Shown: positions 8,763 through 16,004 of the stretch, piece by piece
Numbering within the stretch: position 1 is the stretch's first letter
How the letters are laid out: each line of letters starts with the position of its first letter
NCBI RefSeq assembly: GCF_013318015.2
Contig: NZ_CP115842.1
Span: 1,054,001 to 1,118,000 of the forward strand
Direction: 5' to 3'
From: Agrobacterium tumefaciens
GTDB taxonomy: Bacteria; Pseudomonadota; Alphaproteobacteria; Rhizobiales; Rhizobiaceae
DNA length: 64,000 nt
The notes under the pieces: model-generated
Told to the model about the DNA's origin: nothing
Databases searched by the model: none
The model's input: the letters and a program-made list of their open reading frames with translations, nothing else
Position numbers and translations under genes: made by a program

Positions 8763-9715
8763 GCAACATCATTGGTATCACCATGGGTGACCCCTGCGGC
8801 GTCGGCCCGGAAATAACCGTCCGCGCGCTTGCGGAAATGTCCGCCCCGGATAGGGAAGCAACGCGGATTTATGGCAACCTTGCCACGCTGGAAGCGGCGC
8901 GGGGTGCGCTTGGCATCGACATCGATCTTACTCGGAATGTGGTCGATCTGCCGGTGGAGGGTGCGCCGCTGCCATGGGGCACGCTGTCGCCGGTTGCCGG
9001 AGACGCCGCTTTCCGTTTCATTGAAAAAGCGGTGCGGGATGCCGAAGCGGGCGCAATCGGCTGCATCGTCACTGCTCCGATTAACAAGGAGGCCCTCAAT
9101 CTTGCGGGCCACCATTATGACGGCCACACCGGCATGCTGCGCAGCCTGACCGGTTCTTCAGCCGCCTACATGTTGCTTGCCTCCGAGCGGCTGAAGGTCA
9201 TTCACGTCTCGACCCACGTGTCCCTGCAGGAAGCCATTCAACGGGCAACGACGGAGCGGGTGCTGGCGACCATCCGCGCTGGCAATGCTCATCTGAAGCG
9301 CATCGGTTACGAGCGGCCGCGCATCGCGGTTGCCGGTATCAATCCGCATTGCGGCGAAAACGGTCTGTTTGGCACCGAGGATGATGACCAGATTGCGCCA
9401 GCGGTTGCCGCCGCGCGCGCTGAAGGCATCGAGGTACACGGGCCGATCTCCGCCGATACCGTGTTCCACCGCGCCTATTCGGGCACTTTCGATCTGGTTG
9501 TCGCGCAATATCACGATCAGGGCCATATCCCGATCAAGCTCGTCGCCTTTGATACCGCCGTCAATGTCTCGGTCGATCTGCCGATTGATCGCACTTCGGT
9601 CGATCATGGAACGGCCTTCGACATCGCCGGCAAAGGCATCGCCAATCACGGCAACATGAATGAGGCCATAGCCTATGCGCGCAAGCTCGTGGCGGGCAAG
9701 GGCGCAAGAGGATGA
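8759..9715 (+). CDS. PdxA-family dehydrogenase, probably 4-phospho-sugar-acid dehydrogenase (PdxA2-like)
   Basis: A 318-aa member of the 4-hydroxythreonine-4-phosphate dehydrogenase family, NAD-dependent metalloenzymes. Visible motifs are [12 protein letters not shown] at the N-terminus, INPHCGENG, the metal-binding HDQGHIPIK and [18 protein letters not shown] at 8759 overlaps the upstream stop (ATGA). Close PdxA relatives paired with a DUF1537 kinase are known to oxidise 4-phospho-D-threonate or -erythronate, giving dihydroxyacetone phosphate and CO2. Because such a kinase is encoded at 11600-12640, that catabolic role is more likely here than vitamin B6 synthesis. Confidence 0.88.
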   Translation: MSNIIGITMGDPCGVGPEITVRALAEMSAPDREATRIYGNLATLEAARGALGIDIDLTRNVVDLPVEGAPLPWGTLSPVAGDAAFRFIEKAVRDAEAGAIGCIVTAPINKEALNLAGHHYDGHTGMLRSLTGSSAAYMLLASERLKVIHVSTHVSLQEAIQRATTERVLATIRAGNAHLKRIGYERPRIAVAGINPHCGENGLFGTEDDDQIAPAVAAARAEGIEVHGPISADTVFHRAYSGTFDLVVAQYHDQGHIPIKLVAFDTAVNVSVDLPIDRTSVDHGTAFDIAGKGIANHGNMNEAIAYARKLVAGKGARG

Positions 9716-9720
9716 ACACC

Positions 9721-10839
9721 ATGTCCACAGCCTCCATTCTCATCCATCAGCCGCGCAGGCTTGCCGTTGGCGCCGGCACCATTTCTCAGGTCGGCGCCTG
9801 GGCCGTCAAAACCGCTTCGACCCTGGTGATCGCCACGCCGCTGACCGCGAAATTTGCCGACCGGCTGCAATTGCAGGGTCCTTTCACTGTCTTTGACGCC
9901 ATTCCCGGCGAACCGGACACAGGGACGCTCGATGCAGCACTGGCCGCAGCGCGCGCCGCCAAACCCGATCTCGTCATCGGCCTCGGCGGTGGCTCGGTGA
10001 TGGATGTGGCGAAACTCGTCGCCGCACTCTGGAATTCCAGCCAGACGCTTGAGGATGTGGCAGGACCGAACAGGGTCGCAGGGCGCGACACCAGGCTCGT
10101 CCAGATCGCCACCACCGCCGGAACCGGCTCGGAAGCCGGGATTCGCTCGCTCATCACCGATCCCGTCAAGGGCAGCAAGGTCGCGGTCGAAAGCCCTCAT
10201 CTGATTGCCGATTTCGCGGTGCTCGATCCGGAACTCACGTATTCCGTGCCATCAGCTGTGACAGCGGCGACGGGGGTGGATGCCATGGCGCATTGCGTGG
10301 AGGCTTTCACCAATCGCAAGGCCCATCCGATGATCGACGGTTTTGCCCGCATGGGCTTTTCGCTGGTGGGCAAATATCTGGCGCGCGCCGTTCGCGACGG
10401 CGCTGATACCGAAGCCCGCGAAGGAATGATGCTCGCCTCCTACTATGGCGGCATCTGCCTTGGCCCGGTCAATACGGCGGCGGGTCACGCCATCGCCTAT
10501 CCGCTCGGCACGCTTCTCAACCTGCCGCACGGGTTGGCAAACGCTATCGTCTTCCCGCATGTTCTGGCTTTCAACCAGCACGCCGTTTCGGCAAAGACGG
10601 CGGAGGTGGCCGGAGCGCTTGGGCTTCGCGAGCATCTTTCATCCGATGATCTTCGCAAGGCAGCGACAGATTTCTGCGCCGGCCTCGGCATTGAAATGTC
10701 CCTTGCGCGGCACGGGGCAAGCGAAACCGACCTTCCCCGTTATGCGCAAGACGCTCACGCAATCCGCCGGCTGATGGACAACAATCCCGTCGATATGAGC
10801 CTTGATGACGTGCTCGGCATTTACCGCCGCGCTTTCTAA
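9721..10839 (+). CDS. Iron-containing (group III) alcohol dehydrogenase
   Basis: A 372-aa NAD(P)-dependent dehydrogenase of the Fe-ADH family. Cofactor-binding GLGGGSVMDVAK (near 85-96) and TTAGTGSEA are present, as are candidate metal ligands in GVDAMAHCVEAF, GHAIAYPLG and LPHGLANAI. Two in-frame ATGs are 9 bp apart. The second (9721) is chosen because AAGAGG then sits at correct spacing; the first (9712) would overlap the ribosome-binding site. As the last gene of the propeller/PdxA operon it probably oxidises a hydroxy-acid or aldehyde intermediate. It may also be a maleylacetate-reductase-like or lactaldehyde-reductase-like enzyme. Confidence 0.88.
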   Translation: MSTASILIHQPRRLAVGAGTISQVGAWAVKTASTLVIATPLTAKFADRLQLQGPFTVFDAIPGEPDTGTLDAALAAARAAKPDLVIGLGGGSVMDVAKLVAALWNSSQTLEDVAGPNRVAGRDTRLVQIATTAGTGSEAGIRSLITDPVKGSKVAVESPHLIADFAVLDPELTYSVPSAVTAATGVDAMAHCVEAFTNRKAHPMIDGFARMGFSLVGKYLARAVRDGADTEAREGMMLASYYGGICLGPVNTAAGHAIAYPLGTLLNLPHGLANAIVFPHVLAFNQHAVSAKTAEVAGALGLREHLSSDDLRKAATDFCAGLGIEMSLARHGASETDLPRYAQDAHAIRRLMDNNPVDMSLDDVLGIYRRAF

Positions 10840-10847
10840 TCGAAAGT

Positions 10848-10871
10848 CCGGTGCGCTATCGCGCGCACCGG
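10848..10871. terminator. Bidirectional hairpin between convergent genes
   Basis: CCGGTGCGC (10848-10856) and GCGCACCGG (10863-10871) form a perfect 9-bp GC-rich stem with a 6-nt loop, placed between the convergent dehydrogenase and GntR genes. There is no T-run on either side, so it is a probable but not canonical terminator. Confidence 0.55.
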
Positions 10872-10887
10872 CTCGCCGTCACTTCCC

Positions 10888-11595
10888 TCAATCCGTATGC
10901 GAAGACTCGAAGAGGCGGTCACGTGATCCCGTCAGATGGTCGTGCATCAGCCGCCGCGCGGCCTCGGCATCTCCTTCGGCAATCGCCACCGCAATCGCCT
11001 CGTGCTCGGCAAACACGCGGGTAAGGCCGGATGCCTCGCGCTTCACCGACATGCCGTGAAACTTCATTCCCACCGCAATGTGGTCCTTGAGAGCCTCCAT
11101 CGCAGTGGAGAAATAGCTATTCCGTGCCGCCCGCGCGATGGCAAGGTGGAACTGATAATCGGCATCCTCACGGTGGGACTGGCGATTGGTGGCGTCCCGC
11201 ATCAGCTCGAGCGCCTTTTTGATTGCGACGAGCCTCTCGCCATCATGCCGCAAGGCCGCCGCCGCCGCAGCTGCCGGCTCCAGAGTCAGCCTGAATTCAT
11301 AACAGTTCAGCAGGTCAGCGACATTTTCGAGCTGGCCGAAGCCCAGCGGCTCGCGCAGGCCGAATGCCCGCACATAGCTGCCGGAACCCCTTCGCGAATA
11401 GATGAACCCCTGTTCGCGCAGCCGCCGAAGCGCCTCGCGGACCACCGGTCGCGACACTTCGAATTCCATGGCGAGTTCATGTTCGGTCGGAAGCCGTTCA
11501 TCCGGCTTGTAGGCGCCGGATTTGATCGCCCGGTGCATTCTCTCGAAAATAATGTCCGGAAGTGCCTTGCGCGCCGTTTCTTTCATCAGCCCCAT
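10888..11595 (-). CDS. GntR-family (FadR/FCD subfamily) transcriptional regulator
   Basis: A winged helix-turn-helix regulator of about 235 aa. The HTH (RLPTEHELAMEFEVSRPVVREALRRL) is near the N-terminus and an all-helical FCD ligand-binding domain follows (EDADYQFHLAIARAARN, then HxxH-type metal/ligand residues in FAEHEAI). FCD domains commonly bind organic or sugar acids. The frame is open to a TTG at 11628 and an ATG at 11619, which would overlap the kinase gene without a ribosome-binding site. ATG 11595 starts 4 nt after the kinase stop with GGAG upstream and is preferred. It is the likely regulator of the surrounding sugar-acid operons. Confidence 0.88.
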   Translation of the reverse strand: MGLMKETARKALPDIIFERMHRAIKSGAYKPDERLPTEHELAMEFEVSRPVVREALRRLREQGFIYSRRGSGSYVRAFGLREPLGFGQLENVADLLNCYEFRLTLEPAAAAAAALRHDGERLVAIKKALELMRDATNRQSHREDADYQFHLAIARAARNSYFSTAMEALKDHIAVGMKFHGMSVKREASGLTRVFAEHEAIAVAIAEGDAEAARRLMHDHLTGSRDRLFESSHTD

Positions 11596-11599
11596 CTGG

Positions 11600-12640
11600 T
11601 CAGCTTTCTCCAGCGTCATTTTCGCCAAGCATCATTTTCGCAATCCGTTTCAACGTGTCAGCTTGCCCAAAACCACCTGACTTCGCAATGATACATTGGT
11701 CGCCGGACCAGCCGACACCAAGACCGGGCAGGCACTCGCCGGCAAGGCGCAGACGCGATACCCCCATGGCAAGCAGCACCGCTTCGGCCGTGGCGCCGCC
11801 GGACAAAAGCAACGTGTCGGTCCCGGTGGTGAAAAGCGGCACGACGCCATACGCCAGCTGGTCTGAAACCTCGAGCGGGGAAAGATCTTCCGCCCCTTGC
11901 GTCGCGTAAACGAGCGTCAGGCTGGAACGAGCATGCGCGTGAAACGGCACGACGCCATTGGGTGCATCGGTGACCGATACCAACCCCGTTCCTTTAAGGA
12001 TTTCAATTTGTTCAACGGTGATCGGGTCGCGCGAACCTATGACGAAAAGCCCCTTACCCGCGGGAATAGATGCCGCTTCGGGCACCGCCTGCGCTGTCAT
12101 CATTTCGGCCAGCGCCTCGGCCAGCCCTCGCGCGCCCACCAGAAGATCAACCCCGTTTGCGCGCCCGGCAAGCAAAGCCTCCCTGATGTCCGCATGCGAT
12201 AGGGTGTCTGGTATTGCGCAGCGGCTGGCGTGACCGCCCAGTCTTTCATGAACCGAAATCGTGCCGTCAACGCCAAAGCCGGACACGGAACCGTCTACGA
12301 CGATGCGTCCAAAATCCGGAATGGCTGGCGCTACAAGCGCATGCCGATAGGAAACAGCATCCATTTCGGCGGCGATATGTCCTTTCAGGCGGGAATCGAT
12401 CTTCTTGAACAGAACTGTATCGGCCGGAACCAGTGCCATCAGTTCCTGCGTGCGGCGGCGGGCTTCATCCGCCTTGCCATCCCGACAACCCAGATTGACG
12501 CTGAGGACGGCCGGCGCATCGGCCACCGCTGCACGGACGCCGTCAAGACCAATCGCAACTTCAGTCGAAAGCCCACGCCCGGCGAAGGGGGCGGCCGCAT
12601 CAAGCGCACCGGTCAGGTCATCGGAAAAAATCAACAGCAC
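11600..12640 (-). CDS. DUF1537-family four-carbon acid sugar kinase
   Basis: A 346-aa ATP-dependent kinase of the family that includes D-threonate, D-erythronate and 3-oxo-tetronate kinases. The N-terminal DDLTGA (7-12) and KKIDSRLKGH (about 79-88) define the substrate domain, and LLLSGGATAEAVLLAMG near the C-terminus is the nucleotide-binding segment. It is shorter than the roughly 420 aa usual for the family, mostly through a compact middle region, but all signature segments are present. GTG at 12640 is preceded by AAGG. It heads a two-gene leftward operon with the GntR regulator and supplies the phosphorylation step expected before the PdxA-like enzyme. Confidence 0.85.
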   Translation of the reverse strand: MLLIFSDDLTGALDAAAPFAGRGLSTEVAIGLDGVRAAVADAPAVLSVNLGCRDGKADEARRRTQELMALVPADTVLFKKIDSRLKGHIAAEMDAVSYRHALVAPAIPDFGRIVVDGSVSGFGVDGTISVHERLGGHASRCAIPDTLSHADIREALLAGRANGVDLLVGARGLAEALAEMMTAQAVPEAASIPAGKGLFVIGSRDPITVEQIEILKGTGLVSVTDAPNGVVPFHAHARSSLTLVYATQGAEDLSPLEVSDQLAYGVVPLFTTGTDTLLLSGGATAEAVLLAMGVSRLRLAGECLPGLGVGWSGDQCIIAKSGGFGQADTLKRIAKMMLGENDAGES

Positions 12641-12800
12641 GGGCGAAACCTTAAGAAAAGTTGTAATGTTTTCCTTCGATAAATTTATTTATAATCAATA
12701 GATAAATGGATGTGAATAACAAAAACAACACGACAGCTCGATTAGCCGCACCGACACATGTCGTCGTCATCGGCGAAAGACGGCAGGGAGAGGTTGATCG

Positions 12801-13850
12801 CTAGACGAACCGGAAAGGCAGGCCTGAGATGAGCGCTTTGACAAAGCGCTTCTTCTGAAAGCGGCCGTTCAGCGAAACGCGCGGCAACAGCATCGGCTTT
12901 TCAAGGCTATCGGCCCCAAGAATACCGGCCTGCGTGGTAACAGCTACGGGAAATCCCGCATCAAACACCGCTTTCGCCTCGCGTTCTCCCACGGCCTTTA
13001 TCCAGCCATAGGGATAGGAAAAGGACCTCGGTCGACGGCCGACATAGGTCTCCACCCGTCTTGTCGATTCCTCGATTTCGTATGCCAGACGCGCCGCATC
13101 GATCTTGCGCATGTTCACATGCATCATGGTATGCGCGCCGAGATGGACCAGGGGATCGCTCGACAGCGCCTTGAGTTCGGCCGCATCCATGACGAGTTTT
13201 TCCACGATCGCGATCGGATCGATACCATGTTGCCCCGCGACACGGTCGATCCTCTCCACCGCCTCGTCCTCCGCGAATATCTGGACGAAGTTTTCCAGAC
13301 GCGCAAAGGCTTCCGCTTTTTGTGGAAGGCTGCCGGATTTAATCTGCTCCGGCCCTGTCCCGAAATCGAATTCAAAGGACGTGGCTTTCTGCGTCAGCGT
13401 GGCAGTGGTTTCCCACCACACGCTACGCGTCCGCTCCACAAAACCCGGCGTGATGAAAATCGTATAGGGAACAGCATATTTCCGGAAAATCGGTGCAGCA
13501 TATTCGGCATTGTTGCGATAGCCGTCATCAAGCGTGAAAGCGCAGAACGACCGTTTCTCGGAACTATCGGCGAGCAGGCCCGGCAGATCGTGCAGATGAA
13601 CGGGAACGAGACCACATTCGAGCGCCGCCTCTATCGCCTCTTCCAGAAATTGTGGCGTGATCGACAAGTGTGCATTCGGCGCAAAAGCTGACGCTTCCTC
13701 GTCCGGACGAACATGGTGGAGCGTGAAGATCACGCCACGCCCGGCAAGAGCCGGAAAAGCCGCACGAACCGCCGGCAGGGAAGCTATCTCCAGCCCCGCC
13801 CTTATGACCCCATATTTCAGAGAGCGTTTTACCGACCGCAAAAACACCAT
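12801..13850 (-). CDS. Polysaccharide deacetylase (NodB-homology) family protein
   Basis: A 349-aa carbohydrate esterase family 4-like protein, which removes N- or O-acetyl groups from glycans using a divalent metal. FTLDDGYRNN (near residue 105) is the first motif with the catalytic Asp pair, and HTMMH is the metal-binding H-x3-H motif. Later, RRPRSFSYPYGW matches the third motif. There is no obvious cleaved signal peptide. It starts 6 bp after the ATP-grasp gene and both probably form one operon. The combination suggests modification of a cell-surface or exported conjugate; the true substrate is unknown. Confidence 0.82.
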   Translation of the reverse strand: MVFLRSVKRSLKYGVIRAGLEIASLPAVRAAFPALAGRGVIFTLHHVRPDEEASAFAPNAHLSITPQFLEEAIEAALECGLVPVHLHDLPGLLADSSEKRSFCAFTLDDGYRNNAEYAAPIFRKYAVPYTIFITPGFVERTRSVWWETTATLTQKATSFEFDFGTGPEQIKSGSLPQKAEAFARLENFVQIFAEDEAVERIDRVAGQHGIDPIAIVEKLVMDAAELKALSSDPLVHLGAHTMMHVNMRKIDAARLAYEIEESTRRVETYVGRRPRSFSYPYGWIKAVGEREAKAVFDAGFPVAVTTQAGILGADSLEKPMLLPRVSLNGRFQKKRFVKALISGLPFRFV

Positions 13851-13856
13851 TACCGA

Positions 13857-15044
13857 TTACCGCAACTTCAAACCGGGCAGAACCCGTTTTTTGATGACTC
13901 TCCAGACCGTGAGGGGCAGGTCGATAAGGCCCGGCAAAGGATCGTTCGCCGCAAAAGCCGCCCAGCTGCGGATTGTGCGCAGAGAGGCGACATAGTCCCC
14001 AATTCCCGCCTGTCCCCGTCGATTCAACGTCAATGCGGCAATGGCATCACGGACAAGATAGGACCATGACACACCTTGCCGCGCATCTAGCATCTGGCCG
14101 CGCGGCATGTCGTTGGCAACCTGCCACAGCAGCGCGCCGAGATCGATGCCGGCCGCTGAACACAGGCCAAACCACGACCATGGGCGAGGATTAACATCGA
14201 GAAGTTTCAGCGATCCATCCCTGCCATCCCGCTTGAACTCCACCTCGACCAACCCGCTGTGACCGGCCGATTTCAATATCTTCCTTGCCGCATCGATCGC
14301 TTGAGGGTTGTCGACAACCTCGACACAGGTGCTGGTGTAACCAAAATCGACGGGATACTGACGCAGGCGTCGGGCGGTGAATTCTGCAACAGGCTCGCCA
14401 TCGCGCCAGAGCGCCGCATAGGAAAACTGGCTTTCTCCCCCGCCGGGAATGAGCTCCTGCACGACGACATTGCCCGCGCCGATCTCGCCGCTCGCAGCGG
14501 CAAAAGCGGCTTTCAGCGCCTGCCTGTCATCGGCGCGGATAACCTTCGCCCGGGAAATCGCGGTATCGCCCCCGCCCATATTCGGCTTCAGGATAACGGG
14601 AAACGTCACGTCCAGCGCATCGGCGTCATCGGACGAGGTCATGGCATAGGTCCGGGGGAAGCTGACACCGAGTTCCGCCGCGCGTTTGTAGAGCAGCGGT
14701 TTCTCGCACAACCATTGAAGGGAGGACCAATCAGGCAGGACGATTTTGTAAAGGGCGGAAAGCTCGTCGCGATGTTGTGAAACGAGCTGAACCTCGCCAT
14801 CCCCTGATGGCACCAGAAGACACCCTTTCAGATGATGCTTCTCTGCCATATCGCGTAAAAACGCCATCGCCCCTGCATCATGAGGACCGGACCAGCGGAT
14901 CGTGTTCTTCACGAAACGCGACCAGCCCGGCAGCGGTGAATCATGGGTGATATAGTGCACAGGCACATCAAGGGCGCCAAGGCTGCGGGCAAGGGCAAGC
15001 GTGCCGTGAGCGCCACCAACAATAACAACACCTGGAATGGTCAC
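13857..15044 (-). CDS. ATP-grasp ligase of unknown specificity
   Basis: A 395-aa protein of the carboxylate-amine ligase ATP-grasp superfamily (D-aspartate-ligase-like group). The N-terminal Rossmann-like part begins VVIVGGAHGTLALARSLG. The ATP-grasp core has LKPNMGGGD (ATP-binding lysine), VVQELIPGGGES and the C-terminal metal-binding DVNPRPWSW. GTG at 15044 has GGGGA upstream. Relatives activate a carboxylate as acyl phosphate and attach an amine or amino acid. Pairing with a NodB-type deacetylase hints at a role in decorating a lipid or surface glycan. Specificity cannot be inferred. Confidence 0.8.
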   Translation of the reverse strand: MTIPGVVIVGGAHGTLALARSLGALDVPVHYITHDSPLPGWSRFVKNTIRWSGPHDAGAMAFLRDMAEKHHLKGCLLVPSGDGEVQLVSQHRDELSALYKIVLPDWSSLQWLCEKPLLYKRAAELGVSFPRTYAMTSSDDADALDVTFPVILKPNMGGGDTAISRAKVIRADDRQALKAAFAAASGEIGAGNVVVQELIPGGGESQFSYAALWRDGEPVAEFTARRLRQYPVDFGYTSTCVEVVDNPQAIDAARKILKSAGHSGLVEVEFKRDGRDGSLKLLDVNPRPWSWFGLCSAAGIDLGALLWQVANDMPRGQMLDARQGVSWSYLVRDAIAALTLNRRGQAGIGDYVASLRTIRSWAAFAANDPLPGLIDLPLTVWRVIKKRVLPGLKLR

Positions 15045-15209
15045 AGCCTGATCCCCGCCCTATTCCATACCTTGATCGCAAAAATTGATAAATAAATTGG
15101 ATATTTCTAAAGTATTGCGCGTTCGGAGATCGAATTGGCGGAGCCGAAGAGCCTCATGCTCTTTCGGCTGCCTGCGAACGGTTGGAAGTTTGCTTCGAAG
15201 GCAAGCGCC

Positions 15210-15599
15210 TTACGCCTCTTTGCGCACAGGGCGCGGCTCGCCTTTGTCATCCACCGCTACCATGATGAAGACGGCCTCCGTAACCTTTTCCCGGGAATCC
15301 TGATAGTGCCTGCGGGTCCAGGCCTCGATCTTGAGCGTGACGGAGGTGCGCCCAACCTTTTCGATCCTAGTATAGACACACAATGTATCGCCGATCTTGA
15401 CCGGTTTCTTGAAGACGATTTCATGAACCGCCACTGTGACGGTACGCCCGCCTGCCACATCATTGGCGCGGACGAAGGCGGCAAGGTCCATCTGCGACAT
15501 CACCCAACCGCCGAAAATGTCGCCGGCCGGATTGGCGTCAGCCGGCATGGCAAGCGTTCTGAGCGTGAGTTCCATATCGGCGGGCGGTTGCTGTTCCAT
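15210..15599 (-). CDS. Acyl-CoA thioesterase, YciA-like hot-dog protein
   Basis: A 129-aa single hot-dog domain. PADANPAGDIFGGWVMSQMD near residues 19-38 is the characteristic helix with the catalytic Asp, and the KIGDTLCVYTRIEKVG strand follows. Family members hydrolyse short- to medium-chain acyl-CoA esters in the cytoplasm. Length is normal for YciA. It is monocistronic, with about 165 bp to the ATP-grasp gene. Confidence 0.88.
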   Translation of the reverse strand: MEQQPPADMELTLRTLAMPADANPAGDIFGGWVMSQMDLAAFVRANDVAGGRTVTVAVHEIVFKKPVKIGDTLCVYTRIEKVGRTSVTLKIEAWTRRHYQDSREKVTEAVFIMVAVDDKGEPRPVRKEA

Positions 15600-15771
15600 A
15601 TCAAATTCCTTTCAAGAACCTCCCGCCGCCGGATTTAAACAACCGCGCCCCCTCAGCCAATAGCCGATTTTTCGCGGCAGCCCTTCCAAAACAGCAAGGA
15701 ATCACGAAGCCATCGTAAGCTTCGGTTAACCATGATGCGGCACGATTCCAAAAAACCGCGAGGGCGTGCGA

Positions 15772-15966
15772 ATGGCCTATGACTGGAGTGGAAACAATAA
15801 GATACAGCAGCGCTACGACCGTATCATTCTCGCGGTTGCCAGCGTCATTGCCATCAGCCTGGCGACCGGCACCTTTGTTCTGCGCTCGCAGATGGAGCCG
15901 GACGGCACCATAAGCCTAGCCAAACAGCAACGGCTGGACCTCGAAAAATGGCATTTGCGGCTTTGA
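15772..15966 (+). CDS. Small single-pass membrane protein, 64 aa
   Basis: The product has a short charged N-terminus (MAYDWSGNNKIQQRYDR), one hydrophobic segment (IILAVASVIAISLATGTFVL, about residues 21-40) and a polar C-terminal tail. ATG 15772 is preferred to GTG 15766 because AGGG lies 7 nt before it. No family is recognised. Hydrophobic pattern, start signal and a defined stop before the convergent ABC gene support it, but at this size a chance frame cannot be excluded. Confidence 0.5.
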   Translation: MAYDWSGNNKIQQRYDRIILAVASVIAISLATGTFVLRSQMEPDGTISLAKQQRLDLEKWHLRL

Positions 15967-16004
15967 TCCGCACTGTGAGATCAACAGCAGCATAACCCGG
16001 CGGC

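Noticed and set aside
8759..9715. Assignment of the PdxA-family gene to vitamin B6 synthesis
   Set aside because: The operon context with a DUF1537 kinase and catabolic dehydrogenase fits the PdxA2 catabolic group better; no other pdx gene is nearby.
12660..12710. AT-rich repeats ahead of the DUF1537 kinase as GntR operators
   Set aside because: The inverted arms are short, low-complexity A/T and do not match the palindrome at 7446-7462.
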